From: Croceimicrobium sp965279135 | Lineage (GTDB): Bacteria; Bacteroidota; Bacteroidia; Flavobacteriales; Schleiferiaceae | Reading direction: 5' to 3' | DNA: 64,000 nt | Assembly (NCBI GenBank): GCA_965279135.1 | Contig: OZ257133.1 | Span: forward strand, 3,365,553-3,429,552 | Shown: positions 35,500 through 45,607 of the stretch, in pieces | Layout: each line of letters begins with the position of its first letter | Numbering within the stretch: position 1 is the stretch's first letter | Translations under genes and position numbers: made by a program | The notes under the pieces: generated by a model | Databases searched by the model: none | What the model saw: only the letters and a program-made list of their open reading frames with translations | Told to the model about the DNA's origin: nothing

Positions 35500-36366
35500 C
35501 TAGTCGTTCTTCAACAGGTCAACCAGGTAGCGGCCATAACCACTTTTTAGGAGAGGATTTGCTATTGCCTCTAGCTCATCATTATTAATGAATCCATTGC
35601 GCCAGGCTATTTCTTCAATACAACCCACTTTTAAACCCTGACGTTCTTCAATTACTTGTACAAATTGCCCTGCCTGCATTAAGCTCGGGAAGGTCCCAGT
35701 ATCTAACCAGGCGGTGCCTCGATCGAGTATGCCTACTTGTAATTTGCCTTGAGATAGGTACTCTTTGTTTACATCTGTGATCTCATATTCCCCTCGGGCA
35801 GAAGGTTCTAAGTTTTTGGCAATTTCTACCACATCATTATCGTAGAAATAGAGGCCAGGAACGGCATACCTAGACTTTGGTTTTGAAGGTTTTTCTTCTA
35901 TCGAAATGGCTTTTAGGTTTTCATCAAACTCTACCACACCGTAACGCTCGGGGTCAGAAACCTGATAGGCAAAGACTACGCCTCCATTAGGATCTTTACT
36001 ACTTTGAAGAAGATCGGCCATTTTAGAACCGTAGAAGATATTGTCCCCCAGCACGAGAGCAGCGTTGTCATCTCCGATGAATTTGTCACCTAATACAAAA
36101 GCCTGAGCCAGACCATTTGGCTCATGTTGAATGGTATACTGAAACTCACAACCAATACGACTACCATCTCCTAATAATTTCTGGAAAAGAGGCATGTCAT
36201 GAGGAGTGGAAATAATCAGAATTTCCCGAATCCCAGCTTGCAAAAGTGTGCTGAGTGGATAGTAGATCATCGGTTTATCGTAAACCGGCATCAACTGTTT
36301 ACTAACCGCGAGGGTTAGAGGATGAAGGCGAGTACCGGATCCACCGGCGAGAATAATTCCTTTCAT
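35500..36366 (-). CDS. rfbA: Glucose-1-phosphate thymidylyltransferase
   Basis: A 288-residue enzyme that makes dTDP-glucose, the first step of dTDP-rhamnose synthesis for surface polysaccharide. The nucleotidyl-transferase loop LAGGSGTRLHPLT occupies residues 6-18; KQLMPVYDKPMIYYPLSTL, VLGDNIFYG and GTAWLDTG follow as in RfbA/RmlA. The length is normal for the family. The other rml genes are not in the window. It lies 25 bases after the RND-family gene and abuts the polyprenyl synthase gene; the mixture of functions suggests a housekeeping transcript rather than a polysaccharide cluster. Confidence 0.93.
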   Translation of the reverse strand: MKGIILAGGSGTRLHPLTLAVSKQLMPVYDKPMIYYPLSTLLQAGIREILIISTPHDMPLFQKLLGDGSRIGCEFQYTIQHEPNGLAQAFVLGDKFIGDDNAALVLGDNIFYGSKMADLLQSSKDPNGGVVFAYQVSDPERYGVVEFDENLKAISIEEKPSKPKSRYAVPGLYFYDNDVVEIAKNLEPSARGEYEITDVNKEYLSQGKLQVGILDRGTAWLDTGTFPSLMQAGQFVQVIEERQGLKVGCIEEIAWRNGFINNDELEAIANPLLKSGYGRYLVDLLKND

Positions 36367-36391
36367 TATTCAGAGTCTTTGGTTGCGTTTT

Positions 36392-38776
36392 CTATGCTTC
36401 ACTTTCTATGGCCGAAAGCTCTTCTTCATCATCCTCCTCATCTACCGCATAGATAGTAATATACGGTTCAGTGAATGATTTGTTGATGATCATCCTCTCA
36501 AAACTAAGTAATAAGGTTGGCAATAGTAGCAGATTTCCAATCATCGCAATCACCAGGGTGATACTAACCAAAATACCCAAGGCTACAATTCCTCCAAAAC
36601 TGGAAGCAGTAAAGACACTAAAGCCAAAGAAGAGCACGATGCTGGTGTAGAACATACTCACTCCGGTTTCCCGGATTGCAAGTAATACCGACTGACCAAT
36701 ATTGTAATTGGTAATCTTTAGTTCTTGCCGGTATTTCGCTAGGAAGTGGATCGTGTCATCAATGCTAATTCCGAAAGCCACGCTGAACACAAGGATGGTA
36801 GAAGGTTTCAGTGGAATACCAAAATAACCCATTATCCCCGCGGTCATTAACAGAGGAAAGAGATTGGGCACCAGGCTTACCAGCACCATGGCAAAGGATC
36901 TGAAAATCAGGGCCATTACCAGAGCGATTACCGTGATAGCCAGACCGAGGCTTACCGCTAAGTTTTTAATAAGGTAGGTGGTTCCTTTTTGAAAGACCAT
37001 CCAGGCACCGGTAACTGTAACATCGTAACGATCCGCAGGTAAATGTGCCGCTAAATTACTATCCAATGCTTCTTGTAAGTAGAGAGATTCCTCCTTGCCC
37101 ATATCCTCCACTTGCATACTGATGCGGGCATATCGACCACTGGTATCAATTAAGGATTGCAGGATGTTGCTCCCGCCTTCACCCTGATCAGGGATATAGG
37201 ACATCACAAAGCTTCGGTCCTGAGAATTAGGCAAGGCATAAAATTCTGGACTACCTCGATAATAGGCCTGTTTGGCAAACTTTAAGCCGTCTACCACAGA
37301 TAGGGCGCGGCTCACTCCATTTACCTCCGCCATGGATTCTTGCAGGCGATCCATCCGCTTGAGAGTGCTGCTTTTATAGGCACCGCCCGGACGTTTGGTA
37401 TCAATCACCAATTCCAAAGGAACCACTCCACCAAAACGATCCTCTAAAAACCGGAGGTCCTGAAAAACCGGATCGCTTTTTTTGAATTCTTCACTGAGAT
37501 TTCCGGTGGTGTAAATCTTTGAAATACCAATACCGGCCAGAGCAAGAAGTATCACTAAACCAACGTACACATAGCGGCGATGATACATGGACATTCGAAT
37601 AAGCCAATCGATAAATCCTTTTATCCAGCGCTTTTCGAGATGCTTGTAATGCCGGTAAATGGGCGGGCGAGCAAAGCTGTAATAGACGGGAATGACAATA
37701 ATGGAAATCACAAAAACCATCATCACATTGAAGGAGGCCACTACCCCAAATTCTTTCAATATTGTACTGTCGGTAAGAATCAATGAAGCGAAACCCATTG
37801 AAGTGGTCGCATTGGTCATCATGGTAGCAGCGCCAATCTTGCGAATTACTCGCTGTAAGGCTTTTATTCGATTACCATGATTTTTGAATTCTGAATGGTA
37901 TTTGTTGATTAAGAAGATGCAATTGGGTACCCCGATCACAATGACCAGGGAAGGAATTAAGGAGCTCAACATGGATATTTCATAGTCGAGCACGGAAATG
38001 AGTCCGAAGGACCAAAACACTCCAAGGACCACCACACCGAGGGAGATCATCATCGCTCTAAAGCTTCTTAGGAAAGCATATAAGATAATGGCCGTAACCA
38101 GCATAGCTAAACCTACCAGGAGGAATATCTCCGCACTGACTTTCTTGGTGTTTGCCATGCGTAGATGTGGTAGACCGCTTATCTTAATATCCTTGCCAAT
38201 TTTAGCTTCAGCCGTTTCAACCCTTTCTTTAATTTCTTCTACGATGGATACGATTTCGCGGACATAAAGCTTCTCAGCTTCGATCTGTACCAACATTAAG
38301 GGTACCTGACCATCTTCACTTAGAAGCAGACCTTTATAAAAGGGAAGGTCTCCGTAGAGGGATCGGAGGCTATCGAGATTTCCACTTCGGAACCCAGGGT
38401 TTAGGGACTCGTAGTAGAGTTTCTCCAAACTGTCGTTACGCCTTAAGTTGAGAGCATTAATGGGAGAAAGCACCCCTTGAACGCCTTCGATACTGCTCAT
38501 TTCATCCTGAAGCAATTGCCATTGCGGATACAATTCCGGATCGAAGATGTCAAAGCTATCGATGGCCAGAACCACCGTATTTCCTACCTGATTAAATCGT
38601 TCTCGGAAAATATCATAATCAACCTGAGTACTATCCGTCTTCGGGAGTAGTCGTGAAAACTTAAAGCTTACCTGAACGAATTGTCCCTGCCAGGCCATAA
38701 AAAAACTCAGCAGAAGGATAATGCTGAGCACCGTTAGGCGGTTGCGAAGTATAAGACGGGCAATGAAGGTAAACAT
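36392..38776 (-). CDS. RND/MMPL-superfamily membrane transporter
   Basis: A 794-residue inner-membrane protein with two halves, each made of one helix, a large extracytoplasmic loop and about five helices, giving about twelve helices. The first half contains SLGVVVLGVFWSFGLISVLDYEISMLSSLIPSLVIVIGV and the second SFGISIDDTIHFLAKYR, typical of the MMPL/SSD branch (for example hopanoid or lipid transporters). No TolC or membrane-fusion partner is adjacent. It ends with a Glu/Asp-rich tail (DEEDDEEELSAIESEA). It lies 52 bases downstream of the DUF5686 gene. The substrate cannot be told from sequence. Confidence 0.85.
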   Translation of the reverse strand: MFTFIARLILRNRLTVLSIILLLSFFMAWQGQFVQVSFKFSRLLPKTDSTQVDYDIFRERFNQVGNTVVLAIDSFDIFDPELYPQWQLLQDEMSSIEGVQGVLSPINALNLRRNDSLEKLYYESLNPGFRSGNLDSLRSLYGDLPFYKGLLLSEDGQVPLMLVQIEAEKLYVREIVSIVEEIKERVETAEAKIGKDIKISGLPHLRMANTKKVSAEIFLLVGLAMLVTAIILYAFLRSFRAMMISLGVVVLGVFWSFGLISVLDYEISMLSSLIPSLVIVIGVPNCIFLINKYHSEFKNHGNRIKALQRVIRKIGAATMMTNATTSMGFASLILTDSTILKEFGVVASFNVMMVFVISIIVIPVYYSFARPPIYRHYKHLEKRWIKGFIDWLIRMSMYHRRYVYVGLVILLALAGIGISKIYTTGNLSEEFKKSDPVFQDLRFLEDRFGGVVPLELVIDTKRPGGAYKSSTLKRMDRLQESMAEVNGVSRALSVVDGLKFAKQAYYRGSPEFYALPNSQDRSFVMSYIPDQGEGGSNILQSLIDTSGRYARISMQVEDMGKEESLYLQEALDSNLAAHLPADRYDVTVTGAWMVFQKGTTYLIKNLAVSLGLAITVIALVMALIFRSFAMVLVSLVPNLFPLLMTAGIMGYFGIPLKPSTILVFSVAFGISIDDTIHFLAKYRQELKITNYNIGQSVLLAIRETGVSMFYTSIVLFFGFSVFTASSFGGIVALGILVSITLVIAMIGNLLLLPTLLLSFERMIINKSFTEPYITIYAVDEEDDEEELSAIESEA

Positions 38777-38828
38777 CCCTTATTTGGGCCAATTCTAATT
38801 TGGGCAAAACTACTAAAAAGGGAGGCTC

Positions 38829-41309
38829 CTAAAAGCTGAATTTGGAGCTCAGTTTAAAGGCCCAATTATCTATCGCTTCCGGCAATTGATTTGGTCCATA
38901 ACGGTAAAAGACTCCAATACCTAAGCCAATGAAATTGTCGACGTAAAGCCGGTTGAATTCTAAACCACTTTCGAAGAAACCATTGCTTAAATCTCTACTT
39001 CCCAAAAGATTATTGATAGCATTGTCTTCCATGTCCCCAAAGGCCACTCGATGCACCATTTCCAGGTGAGGTTCAAACTTGGGTCTTTTGAAGAAGATGC
39101 TGCGAAAATCCTGGCGCCACATTAAACTGAAATATCGACTATTTAGAAACTCATTAAATCGCATCGTTTCGAAGGAATTACGATCGGCCAGTGAACCAAA
39201 ATTTGCCTGGTAGAAACTGGAAATGTTTCTAAAGTTAGCGGTAGGTGTGATCAGGCGGTTTTCAGGTGCCTCATCAAATATATAAGCGGATCTTAGTAAA
39301 AGAGATGTTTCACCAAAACCGCGGCTTAAACGACGGTATTCAGCCTGAAAGAACAATCGGGAATAATTGAATTCACTCTCCCAAAAGTTTGGAACACTAC
39401 GGTCATACTGAACCTGGAAAACGGGATACCGCTGTTTAAGCTTTATCTTACCGACAGGGGTTTCGGCGTATTCCTCCTGCGGTGCGATGCGGAGTCCGAG
39501 ACCTATTTCTGTGTACTCAATCCAATTACTGCTGTTGGGAGTTATAAGGTCCTGAAAGCCTCCTCTTACCTGAGCCCGCTCTCTTAATACACCGGCATTT
39601 AATCGCACATTAGGTAGGGGGTCAATCCACATTCTTAAATCGATATTTTGCCGATAGTCCCATTGCTCTATGTATAGTCGTCGATAGCTGTTTTCGAATA
39701 GACTGCTCCGTTCAACACCAGGCATACTAAAACCTGAGGTTTCAAAAATGTCGCTTTGATAACGCGCGATAAATTGCCAGCGGAGGTTTTTGATAAATTC
39801 AAATTTGAGGTGTCCGCCATATTTATGATCCTGATCGCGGAAACCGTAGGCATAGTAGGCTCCAATCCTTAGCCAATCTATCATCTCCCTCTTAGTTTCC
39901 ACTCCAAGTCCAAGTCGGAATCCCTCGTACTCGTTGTAGTTTAGGATTGAACCAAGGTCGAGATTAACCCACCATAATGGTACGTAGCCTCGACGAATGG
40001 TCAGTAGAAGATTGAGATTTCGTTCAAAATCTTCCGCTTCTGATAAACTGTCAATGAAGACATAGGTATTCTGCTCCACACTGTCCAATTCCTCTCCTCT
40101 AAATGCAATGAGAAGGGAATCCACCACGTCTTGTTTCTTCTTTTCTATGGTGAGTTCATTTCGGGAGATGTCTTTACGGTCTAATCCCGGGTCCAGATCA
40201 ATTCGCGTTAATTTTCGTCGCATGATCGCCATCGGTTCCGCCCCATTTATACTCACCATCCGCAATTTTATATCCGCCTCGAAGCTTATTGGGAACCAGG
40301 TATGCGGTCCGAAGCGTTGATATTCCTGGCGAATTTCAATGGGTAGTTCCTCCTCTCCGGCAGGAGTGGCTCGAAGATTCACAATGGCCCAATCTCGGGA
40401 GTCGATGTTGATCACACCTTTTAAAGCTTTAAATCCGGTATTGGGACGAGGGCGGAAGCTCAGGGTGAAAATGGTGTCTCCGCTGGTGGTTATCAAACTA
40501 TCTTCCAGAATGAAATAATACCTCCGGGTACTTCCTTTACTAATAGGGTTGAGGAATTCGCTTCCGGTAATCCCAATATAATCCTGATAAAAAGAGAAGG
40601 ATTGCATTTGGGTGACTAACATGGCAAACATGGGGTTCTTAAAACCAGAGGTGCGATTGGCTAAAACTTCCTCATTATCCCTGGGTTTTTTCACCTTTCG
40701 GTTGGTGACAGTTTCCATGAAAAAGAGGTGTTTGCTCGAAAAGAAATCGTGAATTAAAAAGCCGGAGCTATCTATATCTACTATGCTGTCTGTCTGTCCA
40801 GTCGCCAAACTGTCTAACTTATCCGAAAGTAACACGGTGTCGATGGAAGGGTCCACCGAGTCCAGATTCATGGTTACAAAAAACTTACTGTAGGTGTAGT
40901 AGCTGAATTCTTCGAGGCTTTCAGGATCATTTAATTCCTTGTTCCGCACCGCATTTCTCACCATACGATGAGCAGGGTTTTCACCGGGTAGGACCGTTAC
41001 TTCGTTAAGGGTGGTGTTCTTCTCAACGAGAACAATGCGCAGGGCTTTTCCATTGATATCCTTTGCTTCTACACTTTTCGGTTCAAATCCGATATAGCTA
41101 AATTCTAATTGCTGAATAGCCTCTTTGCTATTCAAGGAAAAATTACCATCTAAATCTGAGGTGCCTCCGTACGGGCCCTTATTGATGCGGATATTCACGA
41201 AGGGGAGGGCATTCCCCTTTTCATCAACTACTATCCCTTCTATTGAATTTTGTCCGGCAGCGATTATGGAGAAGAAAAGCGCTAGAAGGAGAAGAGCTGA
41301 CTTGTGCAT
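38829..41309 (-). CDS. CarboxypepD_reg-like / DUF5686 outer-membrane protein
   Basis: The 826-residue product has a signal peptide (LLLLALFFSIIAAGQ). It is followed by an Ig-like carboxypeptidase regulatory domain at about 22-105 (IEGIVVDEKGNALPFVNIRI, TSDLDGNFSL) as found at the start of SusC/TonB-dependent proteins. The rest (HRMVRNAVRNKELNDPESL onward, then a barrel-like C-terminal half ending KLSSKFSF) matches DUF5686, a Bacteroidetes outer-membrane family of unknown role. It heads the minus-strand run that continues with RND, rfbA, polyprenyl synthase and the 100-residue protein. There is no TonB box or plug domain, so it is not a TonB receptor. Confidence 0.82.
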   Translation of the reverse strand: MHKSALLLLALFFSIIAAGQNSIEGIVVDEKGNALPFVNIRINKGPYGGTSDLDGNFSLNSKEAIQQLEFSYIGFEPKSVEAKDINGKALRIVLVEKNTTLNEVTVLPGENPAHRMVRNAVRNKELNDPESLEEFSYYTYSKFFVTMNLDSVDPSIDTVLLSDKLDSLATGQTDSIVDIDSSGFLIHDFFSSKHLFFMETVTNRKVKKPRDNEEVLANRTSGFKNPMFAMLVTQMQSFSFYQDYIGITGSEFLNPISKGSTRRYYFILEDSLITTSGDTIFTLSFRPRPNTGFKALKGVINIDSRDWAIVNLRATPAGEEELPIEIRQEYQRFGPHTWFPISFEADIKLRMVSINGAEPMAIMRRKLTRIDLDPGLDRKDISRNELTIEKKKQDVVDSLLIAFRGEELDSVEQNTYVFIDSLSEAEDFERNLNLLLTIRRGYVPLWWVNLDLGSILNYNEYEGFRLGLGVETKREMIDWLRIGAYYAYGFRDQDHKYGGHLKFEFIKNLRWQFIARYQSDIFETSGFSMPGVERSSLFENSYRRLYIEQWDYRQNIDLRMWIDPLPNVRLNAGVLRERAQVRGGFQDLITPNSSNWIEYTEIGLGLRIAPQEEYAETPVGKIKLKQRYPVFQVQYDRSVPNFWESEFNYSRLFFQAEYRRLSRGFGETSLLLRSAYIFDEAPENRLITPTANFRNISSFYQANFGSLADRNSFETMRFNEFLNSRYFSLMWRQDFRSIFFKRPKFEPHLEMVHRVAFGDMEDNAINNLLGSRDLSNGFFESGLEFNRLYVDNFIGLGIGVFYRYGPNQLPEAIDNWAFKLSSKFSF

Positions 41310-41361
41310 GATTGTTTTTTTCTATGACAAAGAAAGGGCCTTAAAAGTTGCTTTAAGGCAT

Positions 41362-41398
41362 AAAAAAACCCCGACTAGTGTTTTAAACCAGTCAGGGA
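41362..41398 (-). terminator. Rho-independent terminator after hpd
   Basis: On the minus strand CCCTGACTGGT pairs with ACTAGTCGGGG (two G-T pairs and one mismatch) and is followed by seven T residues. It starts 26 bases after the hpd stop and should end the hmgA-hpd transcript. Confidence 0.8.
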
Positions 41399-41423
41399 AT
41401 GGGTATAAGTTATTCTAAGATAA

Positions 41424-42569
41424 TCAGAGGGTACCGCGATTTTCCTGTTCGCGTTCAATAGATTCAAATAAGGCTTTGAAGTTTCCTTTACCAAAACTCT
41501 TAGCGCCCTTACGTTGAATAATCTCAAAGAACAGGGTTGGGCGATCTGCAACTGGCTTTGTGAAGAGCTGCAAAAGATAACCTTCGTCATCCCGGTCTAC
41601 CAGGATACCACGCTTACGTAATTCTGCTACTTCTTCTTCGATATCTCCAACGCGTTCCAACAGATCATCATAGTAGGTGTCGGGTACGTAGAGGAATTCT
41701 ACGCCATTTGCTACCAGGTGGTCTATAGTACTGATTATATCATCAGTGGCCACTGCGATGTGTTGCACTCCAGCGCCATTGTAGAAGTCAATGTATTCTT
41801 CAATCTGTGACTTTTTCTTACCCTCCGCTGGCTCGTTAATAGGGAATTTGATGCGGCCATTTCCATTGGTCATCACCTTACTCATTAGAGCGGTGTATTC
41901 GGTAGAAATGTCCTTATCATCAAATGAAACCAACTGGGCAAAACCCATTACCCGAGCGTAGAAGTCAACCCACTGATTCATTTCGCCCCAACCTACATTA
42001 CCCACCATGTGGTCGATGTATTTAAGGCCTGATTCTTTGGGATTATAATGGCTCTTCCATTCGGTATATCCTGGCATAAAAGGCCCATCATATTCGGAAC
42101 GCTCTACAAAAATGTGAACGGTATCCCCATAGGTTTTAATACCACTGAGTGTTACTTTACCATTGGCATCTTCGATCGTGTAGGGTTCAAAGGCTACTTC
42201 AGCTCCACGCTTGGTGGTTTCCACAAAACTTTTGGTAGCATCATCTACCCAAAGGGCGACGTTTTTCACTCCGTCCCCATGCTTGCTGAGGTGTTCATTA
42301 ATGGGTCCGCCTTCTCCAAGAGGAGTAGTTAGAACCAAGCGAATTTTATCCTGCTGTAATACATAGGATACGCGATCTTTTACACCGGTTTCTAATCCTG
42401 CATAAGCAACGGATTGAAATCCGAAAGCAGTTTTGTAGAAGTGAGCAGCTTGCTTGGCATTACCCACATAAAGTTCTACGTGATCAGTCCCGTTTAGAGG
42501 TAAAAAGTCCTCTGCTTCAGGGAATTCCTTTTTTAGTTTCAGTGAGGTTTTATCGTAGAGTGTCTCCAT
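41424..42569 (-). CDS. hpd: 4-hydroxyphenylpyruvate dioxygenase
   Basis: A 381-residue non-haem iron enzyme that converts 4-hydroxyphenylpyruvate to homogentisate in tyrosine breakdown. Two glyoxalase-fold (VOC) halves are visible. The iron ligands are His187 (KYIDHMVGN), His270 (GVQHIAVA) and Glu349 (LFFEIIQR). A TTG at 42587 would add six residues; the ATG at 42569 matches the usual family start. It lies 27 bases after hmgA, the next enzyme of the pathway, and is followed by a terminator. Confidence 0.95.
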   Translation of the reverse strand: METLYDKTSLKLKKEFPEAEDFLPLNGTDHVELYVGNAKQAAHFYKTAFGFQSVAYAGLETGVKDRVSYVLQQDKIRLVLTTPLGEGGPINEHLSKHGDGVKNVALWVDDATKSFVETTKRGAEVAFEPYTIEDANGKVTLSGIKTYGDTVHIFVERSEYDGPFMPGYTEWKSHYNPKESGLKYIDHMVGNVGWGEMNQWVDFYARVMGFAQLVSFDDKDISTEYTALMSKVMTNGNGRIKFPINEPAEGKKKSQIEEYIDFYNGAGVQHIAVATDDIISTIDHLVANGVEFLYVPDTYYDDLLERVGDIEEEVAELRKRGILVDRDDEGYLLQLFTKPVADRPTLFFEIIQRKGAKSFGKGNFKALFESIEREQENRGTL

Positions 42570-42596
42570 AATTGCGCTTTTTTGCAAAGTTAGATT

Positions 42597-43757
42597 TTAT
42601 TCTTCGAGCCAGGACTGATGATAGTTCTCCAATTCGATATCCAAAGCAGCTTGCGTAACCTTTAAAGGTGCAAAGGTGTCAACCATAACTGCCAGTTCCA
42701 GAGTTTCTTTTTGTCCGACACTGCGTTCATAGGCTCCCGGGTGAGGCCCATGAGGAATACCCGCGGGGTGGAGGCTGATAAAGCCCTTATCCACATGATT
42801 ACGACTCATGAAATCACCATCCACATAATATAGCACCTCATCGCTGTCAATATTGCTATGATTATATGGAGCTGGTATTGCTTCCGGGTGATAGTCGTAC
42901 AAGCGAGGGACGAAAGAACATACTACATAGCGCGCACTTTCAAAGGTTTGATGTACGGGTGGTGGCTGATGTACTCTTCCGGTAATCGGCTCGAAGTCTT
43001 TGATGTTAAAAGCATAGGGATAGTTGTATCCATCCCATCCTACCACATCAAAGGGATGGCTGGCATAAGTTACATCGTGCAGGATGCCTTCCTTTTTGAC
43101 CTTAACAATGAAATTTCCAAAGGCATCATGAACCTCTAATTCTTCTGGAGTGCGCATGTCGCGCTCACAGAAAGGACTGTGCTCCAACAGCTGACCGAAA
43201 TAGTTGCGGTAGCGCTTAGGGGTATAGATGGGTTGATAGGAATCTAGAATGAAGAGTCGGTTATCAGCATCATCAAAGTGAATTTGATAAATCATACCTC
43301 TCGGAATTACCAGGTAGTCGCCATAGCCGAAACGGATATTACCCATGAGGGTTTTTAGTACTCCGCTTCCGCGATGGACGAAGATCATTTCGTCGGCATC
43401 GCCATTCTTATAAAAGTACTCGGTTTGACTTTGAGTCGGGGACGCGAGTGAAATATGCACGTCATTATTAAAGAGTACCGAGATGCGACTTTCCAGATAA
43501 TCCGCCTTGCTCGGTACCTGAAAACCTTGCAGCATTCGGCTGCTAATATTGTGATCTACTGCGGCTTTAGGATTGAGGTCAGCAACTTGCTTTACCTCCT
43601 TAACCATGGTAGGACGATGCAAATGATAGAGTAGGGCGGACATTCCGCTAAAGCCCTCAGTGCCAAAAAGCTGCTCATAGTGCAGGCTTCCGTCTTCTTT
43701 TTTAAAGGTGGTATGGCGCTTATGCGGGATCTTACCGAGTTTCTGGTAGAATGGCAT
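42597..43757 (-). CDS. hmgA: Homogentisate 1,2-dioxygenase
   Basis: The 386-residue cupin-fold enzyme opens the homogentisate ring to maleylacetoacetate. Family features include MPFYQKLGKIPHKRH at the start, EMIFVHRGSGVLKT, GDYLVIPRGMIYQIHFD, DVVGWDGYNYPYAFNIKDF and the iron-site region SLHPAGIPHGPHPGAYE. It is the short bacterial form of the family. It is the first gene of a hmgA-hpd pair, so two consecutive steps of tyrosine breakdown share a transcript. Fumarylacetoacetase and maleylacetoacetate isomerase are not in the window. Confidence 0.93.
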   Translation of the reverse strand: MPFYQKLGKIPHKRHTTFKKEDGSLHYEQLFGTEGFSGMSALLYHLHRPTMVKEVKQVADLNPKAAVDHNISSRMLQGFQVPSKADYLESRISVLFNNDVHISLASPTQSQTEYFYKNGDADEMIFVHRGSGVLKTLMGNIRFGYGDYLVIPRGMIYQIHFDDADNRLFILDSYQPIYTPKRYRNYFGQLLEHSPFCERDMRTPEELEVHDAFGNFIVKVKKEGILHDVTYASHPFDVVGWDGYNYPYAFNIKDFEPITGRVHQPPPVHQTFESARYVVCSFVPRLYDYHPEAIPAPYNHSNIDSDEVLYYVDGDFMSRNHVDKGFISLHPAGIPHGPHPGAYERSVGQKETLELAVMVDTFAPLKVTQAALDIELENYHQSWLEE

Positions 43758-43826
43758 ATTTTGAAATTTGGTGAAAATTCAAATATTCATTTTCAAGGAG
43801 AGCTGAAAAAGAACATTTGTCAGTTT

Positions 43827-44873
43827 TTAAGAATTTGGATGTAGGTCGCCCCAGCGCATGTGGCTGTGGTATCGTTGTTTTACCTCTTTGCCCTTGCGAC
43901 GTTCGCGCTGTTCTTCCGGAGAAAGATGAACGATTTCCTGACACTCCTCAGAGCAGGTCTTTTCATATTTCTCGGTACACTTTTCACATTGAATGAAGAG
44001 TAAATTGCAAGCCACATTTGCGCAGTTTACGTGAGAATCCGCAGGCTCACCACACTGGTGACAATGGGATATCACCTCTTTGGAAATGCTCTCACCCAGT
44101 CTCTCATCGAAGACAAAGTTTTTACCGTGGAATTTATTGGGGAGTTCACGAGTTTTTATCTGCCTTGCATAATCGATTATGCCACCGTGTAATTGATTAA
44201 CATCTTTAAAGCCATGGTGCTTTAAAAAGGCAGAAGTCTTTTCACAACGAATTCCACCCGTACAATACAGGAGGATTTTTTCATTTTCCTTGCCTTTCAA
44301 TTTTTCCAATACTTCCGGCAACTCTTCTCTGAAAGTCTCTGATTGAGGGAGGATAGAGTTTTCAAAATGCCCGATTTCACTCTCATAGTGATTGCGCATA
44401 TCCACGATTACCGCTCCCTCATCCATTGCATTGTTCCACTGTTCAGCATCCAGATGTCGGCCCACATTGGTAACATCATAGGAATCATCTTCCAGGCCAT
44501 CGGCCAATATGCGTTCCCGGTTTTTAATAACCAGCTTTAAGAAAGACTTACCGTCGTCTTCTACGGCGATTTTAAAGGGAATATTCTTGAATTCTGCTTT
44601 AGCGTGTAATTCTTTGACAAAGCGCTCCCAATTCTGTTCCGGCACATTCATCTGGGCGTTAATGCCTTCTCGGGCGACGTAGATGCGACCCAGGCAATTC
44701 AGTTCGCTCCACTCGGTATAGAGCTGATCCCGCATCAACTGCGGATCTTCGATGATTACATAACGATAGAATGAAACCGTTACCCGCTTAAAATCTTCAG
44801 CCATTAAACGAGCTTCCAATTCTTCGCGACTGTATTTATTCACCAGATTCTTTTTTCCGGCATTCGGATCCAT
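43827..44873 (-). CDS. trhO: tRNA uridine 5-hydroxylation rhodanese-like protein
   Basis: A 348-residue TrhO (YceA) family protein, which takes part in oxygen-dependent 5-hydroxylation of U34 in tRNAs. It has the N-terminal acylphosphatase-like domain (REGINAQMNVPEQNW), then the rhodanese domain with active-site loop YCTGGIRC (Cys204), and a C-terminal Cys-rich zinc-finger-like region (CHQCGEPADSHVNC, CEKCTEKYEKTCSEEC). The ATG at 44873 is preferred over TTG 44891, since the protein then begins MDPNAGKKNLVNKYSREE. The gap to hmgA is 69 bases, so it may be independent. Confidence 0.9.
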   Translation of the reverse strand: MDPNAGKKNLVNKYSREELEARLMAEDFKRVTVSFYRYVIIEDPQLMRDQLYTEWSELNCLGRIYVAREGINAQMNVPEQNWERFVKELHAKAEFKNIPFKIAVEDDGKSFLKLVIKNRERILADGLEDDSYDVTNVGRHLDAEQWNNAMDEGAVIVDMRNHYESEIGHFENSILPQSETFREELPEVLEKLKGKENEKILLYCTGGIRCEKTSAFLKHHGFKDVNQLHGGIIDYARQIKTRELPNKFHGKNFVFDERLGESISKEVISHCHQCGEPADSHVNCANVACNLLFIQCEKCTEKYEKTCSEECQEIVHLSPEEQRERRKGKEVKQRYHSHMRWGDLHPNS

Positions 44874-45051
44874 GGGATAAAATTTTGGCAAAGTTAAGAA
44901 AGGCAGGAAGGGGAAAGATGATATTTGTTAGGCATTCGAATTGCCTAAAGCCCATAAGGCCCCATTGGAGAAATGTGGGTTTAGTTTTAATGGAATCCTT
45001 TATCCACACCCGTTATGCCTTTTAAAACTTATACCATTGTATTGGAAAAAC

Positions 45052-45594
45052 ATGAAAATTAAAATTGACCATTCCAATACAGGGGCTACAATTTCAGATC
45101 GAAAGTTTCTGAGACCTAAGAAGGCGATGAGATATGTTGTGCTCACATCACTCGTGGTCATAGTATTCTTTGCCATTGTCGGATTCCTGCACTATGTCAT
45201 CTACAGCCTACCCAATTTGAATTTTATAGAAGCGATACTTCATGCCCTTTTTTATTGTTTAATTGGCCTGGTTAGTGCGCTTTTACTTTCAATAGGCTAT
45301 TTGTCTTTTCACCTGTTTGGATGGATATATTGGAGGAGCATTGACCTTGATGTTAGGCGAAACTCTCTCAAAGTCGTTTACATGTTTCTGGGTCAAAAGC
45401 TTAAAACCAAAACCATTAGCGATAGCTTTGATTTATCGAGACTACAGCTTCAGCAAATGGGCTATGGTAGAGGTCAAAGGCTGGTCCTCAGATATCACTC
45501 CTATAAGCCGGAAAGCCTGCTAGTGCTAACAGAAATTGAGGATATTCAATCAATAAATGAACTGATAAAAGGTCTTCATTTACGTCCAAGCTAA
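45052..45594 (+). CDS. Hypothetical membrane protein with two helices
   Basis: From ATG 45052 the protein has 180 residues; the upstream start at 44941 is rejected because it adds 37 non-conserved-looking residues. Two hydrophobic segments (about 26-50 and 63-90) are followed by a soluble C-terminal part (KVVYMFLGQKLKTKTISDSFDL). Such two-helix proteins of about 180 residues are common in Bacteroidetes and have no named function. It ends 13 bases before the restriction endonuclease gene, so the two could share a transcript. Confidence 0.6.
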   Translation: MKIKIDHSNTGATISDRKFLRPKKAMRYVVLTSLVVIVFFAIVGFLHYVIYSLPNLNFIEAILHALFYCLIGLVSALLLSIGYLSFHLFGWIYWRSIDLDVRRNSLKVVYMFLGQKLKTKTISDSFDLSRLQLQQMGYGRGQRLVLRYHSYKPESLLVLTEIEDIQSINELIKGLHLRPS

Positions 45595-45607
45595 GAAGAA
45601 ACAAACC

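Noticed and set aside
44941..45051. Long N-terminal extension of the two-helix membrane protein
   Set aside because: The extra residues are not protein-like and the ATG at 45052 gives a normal start.
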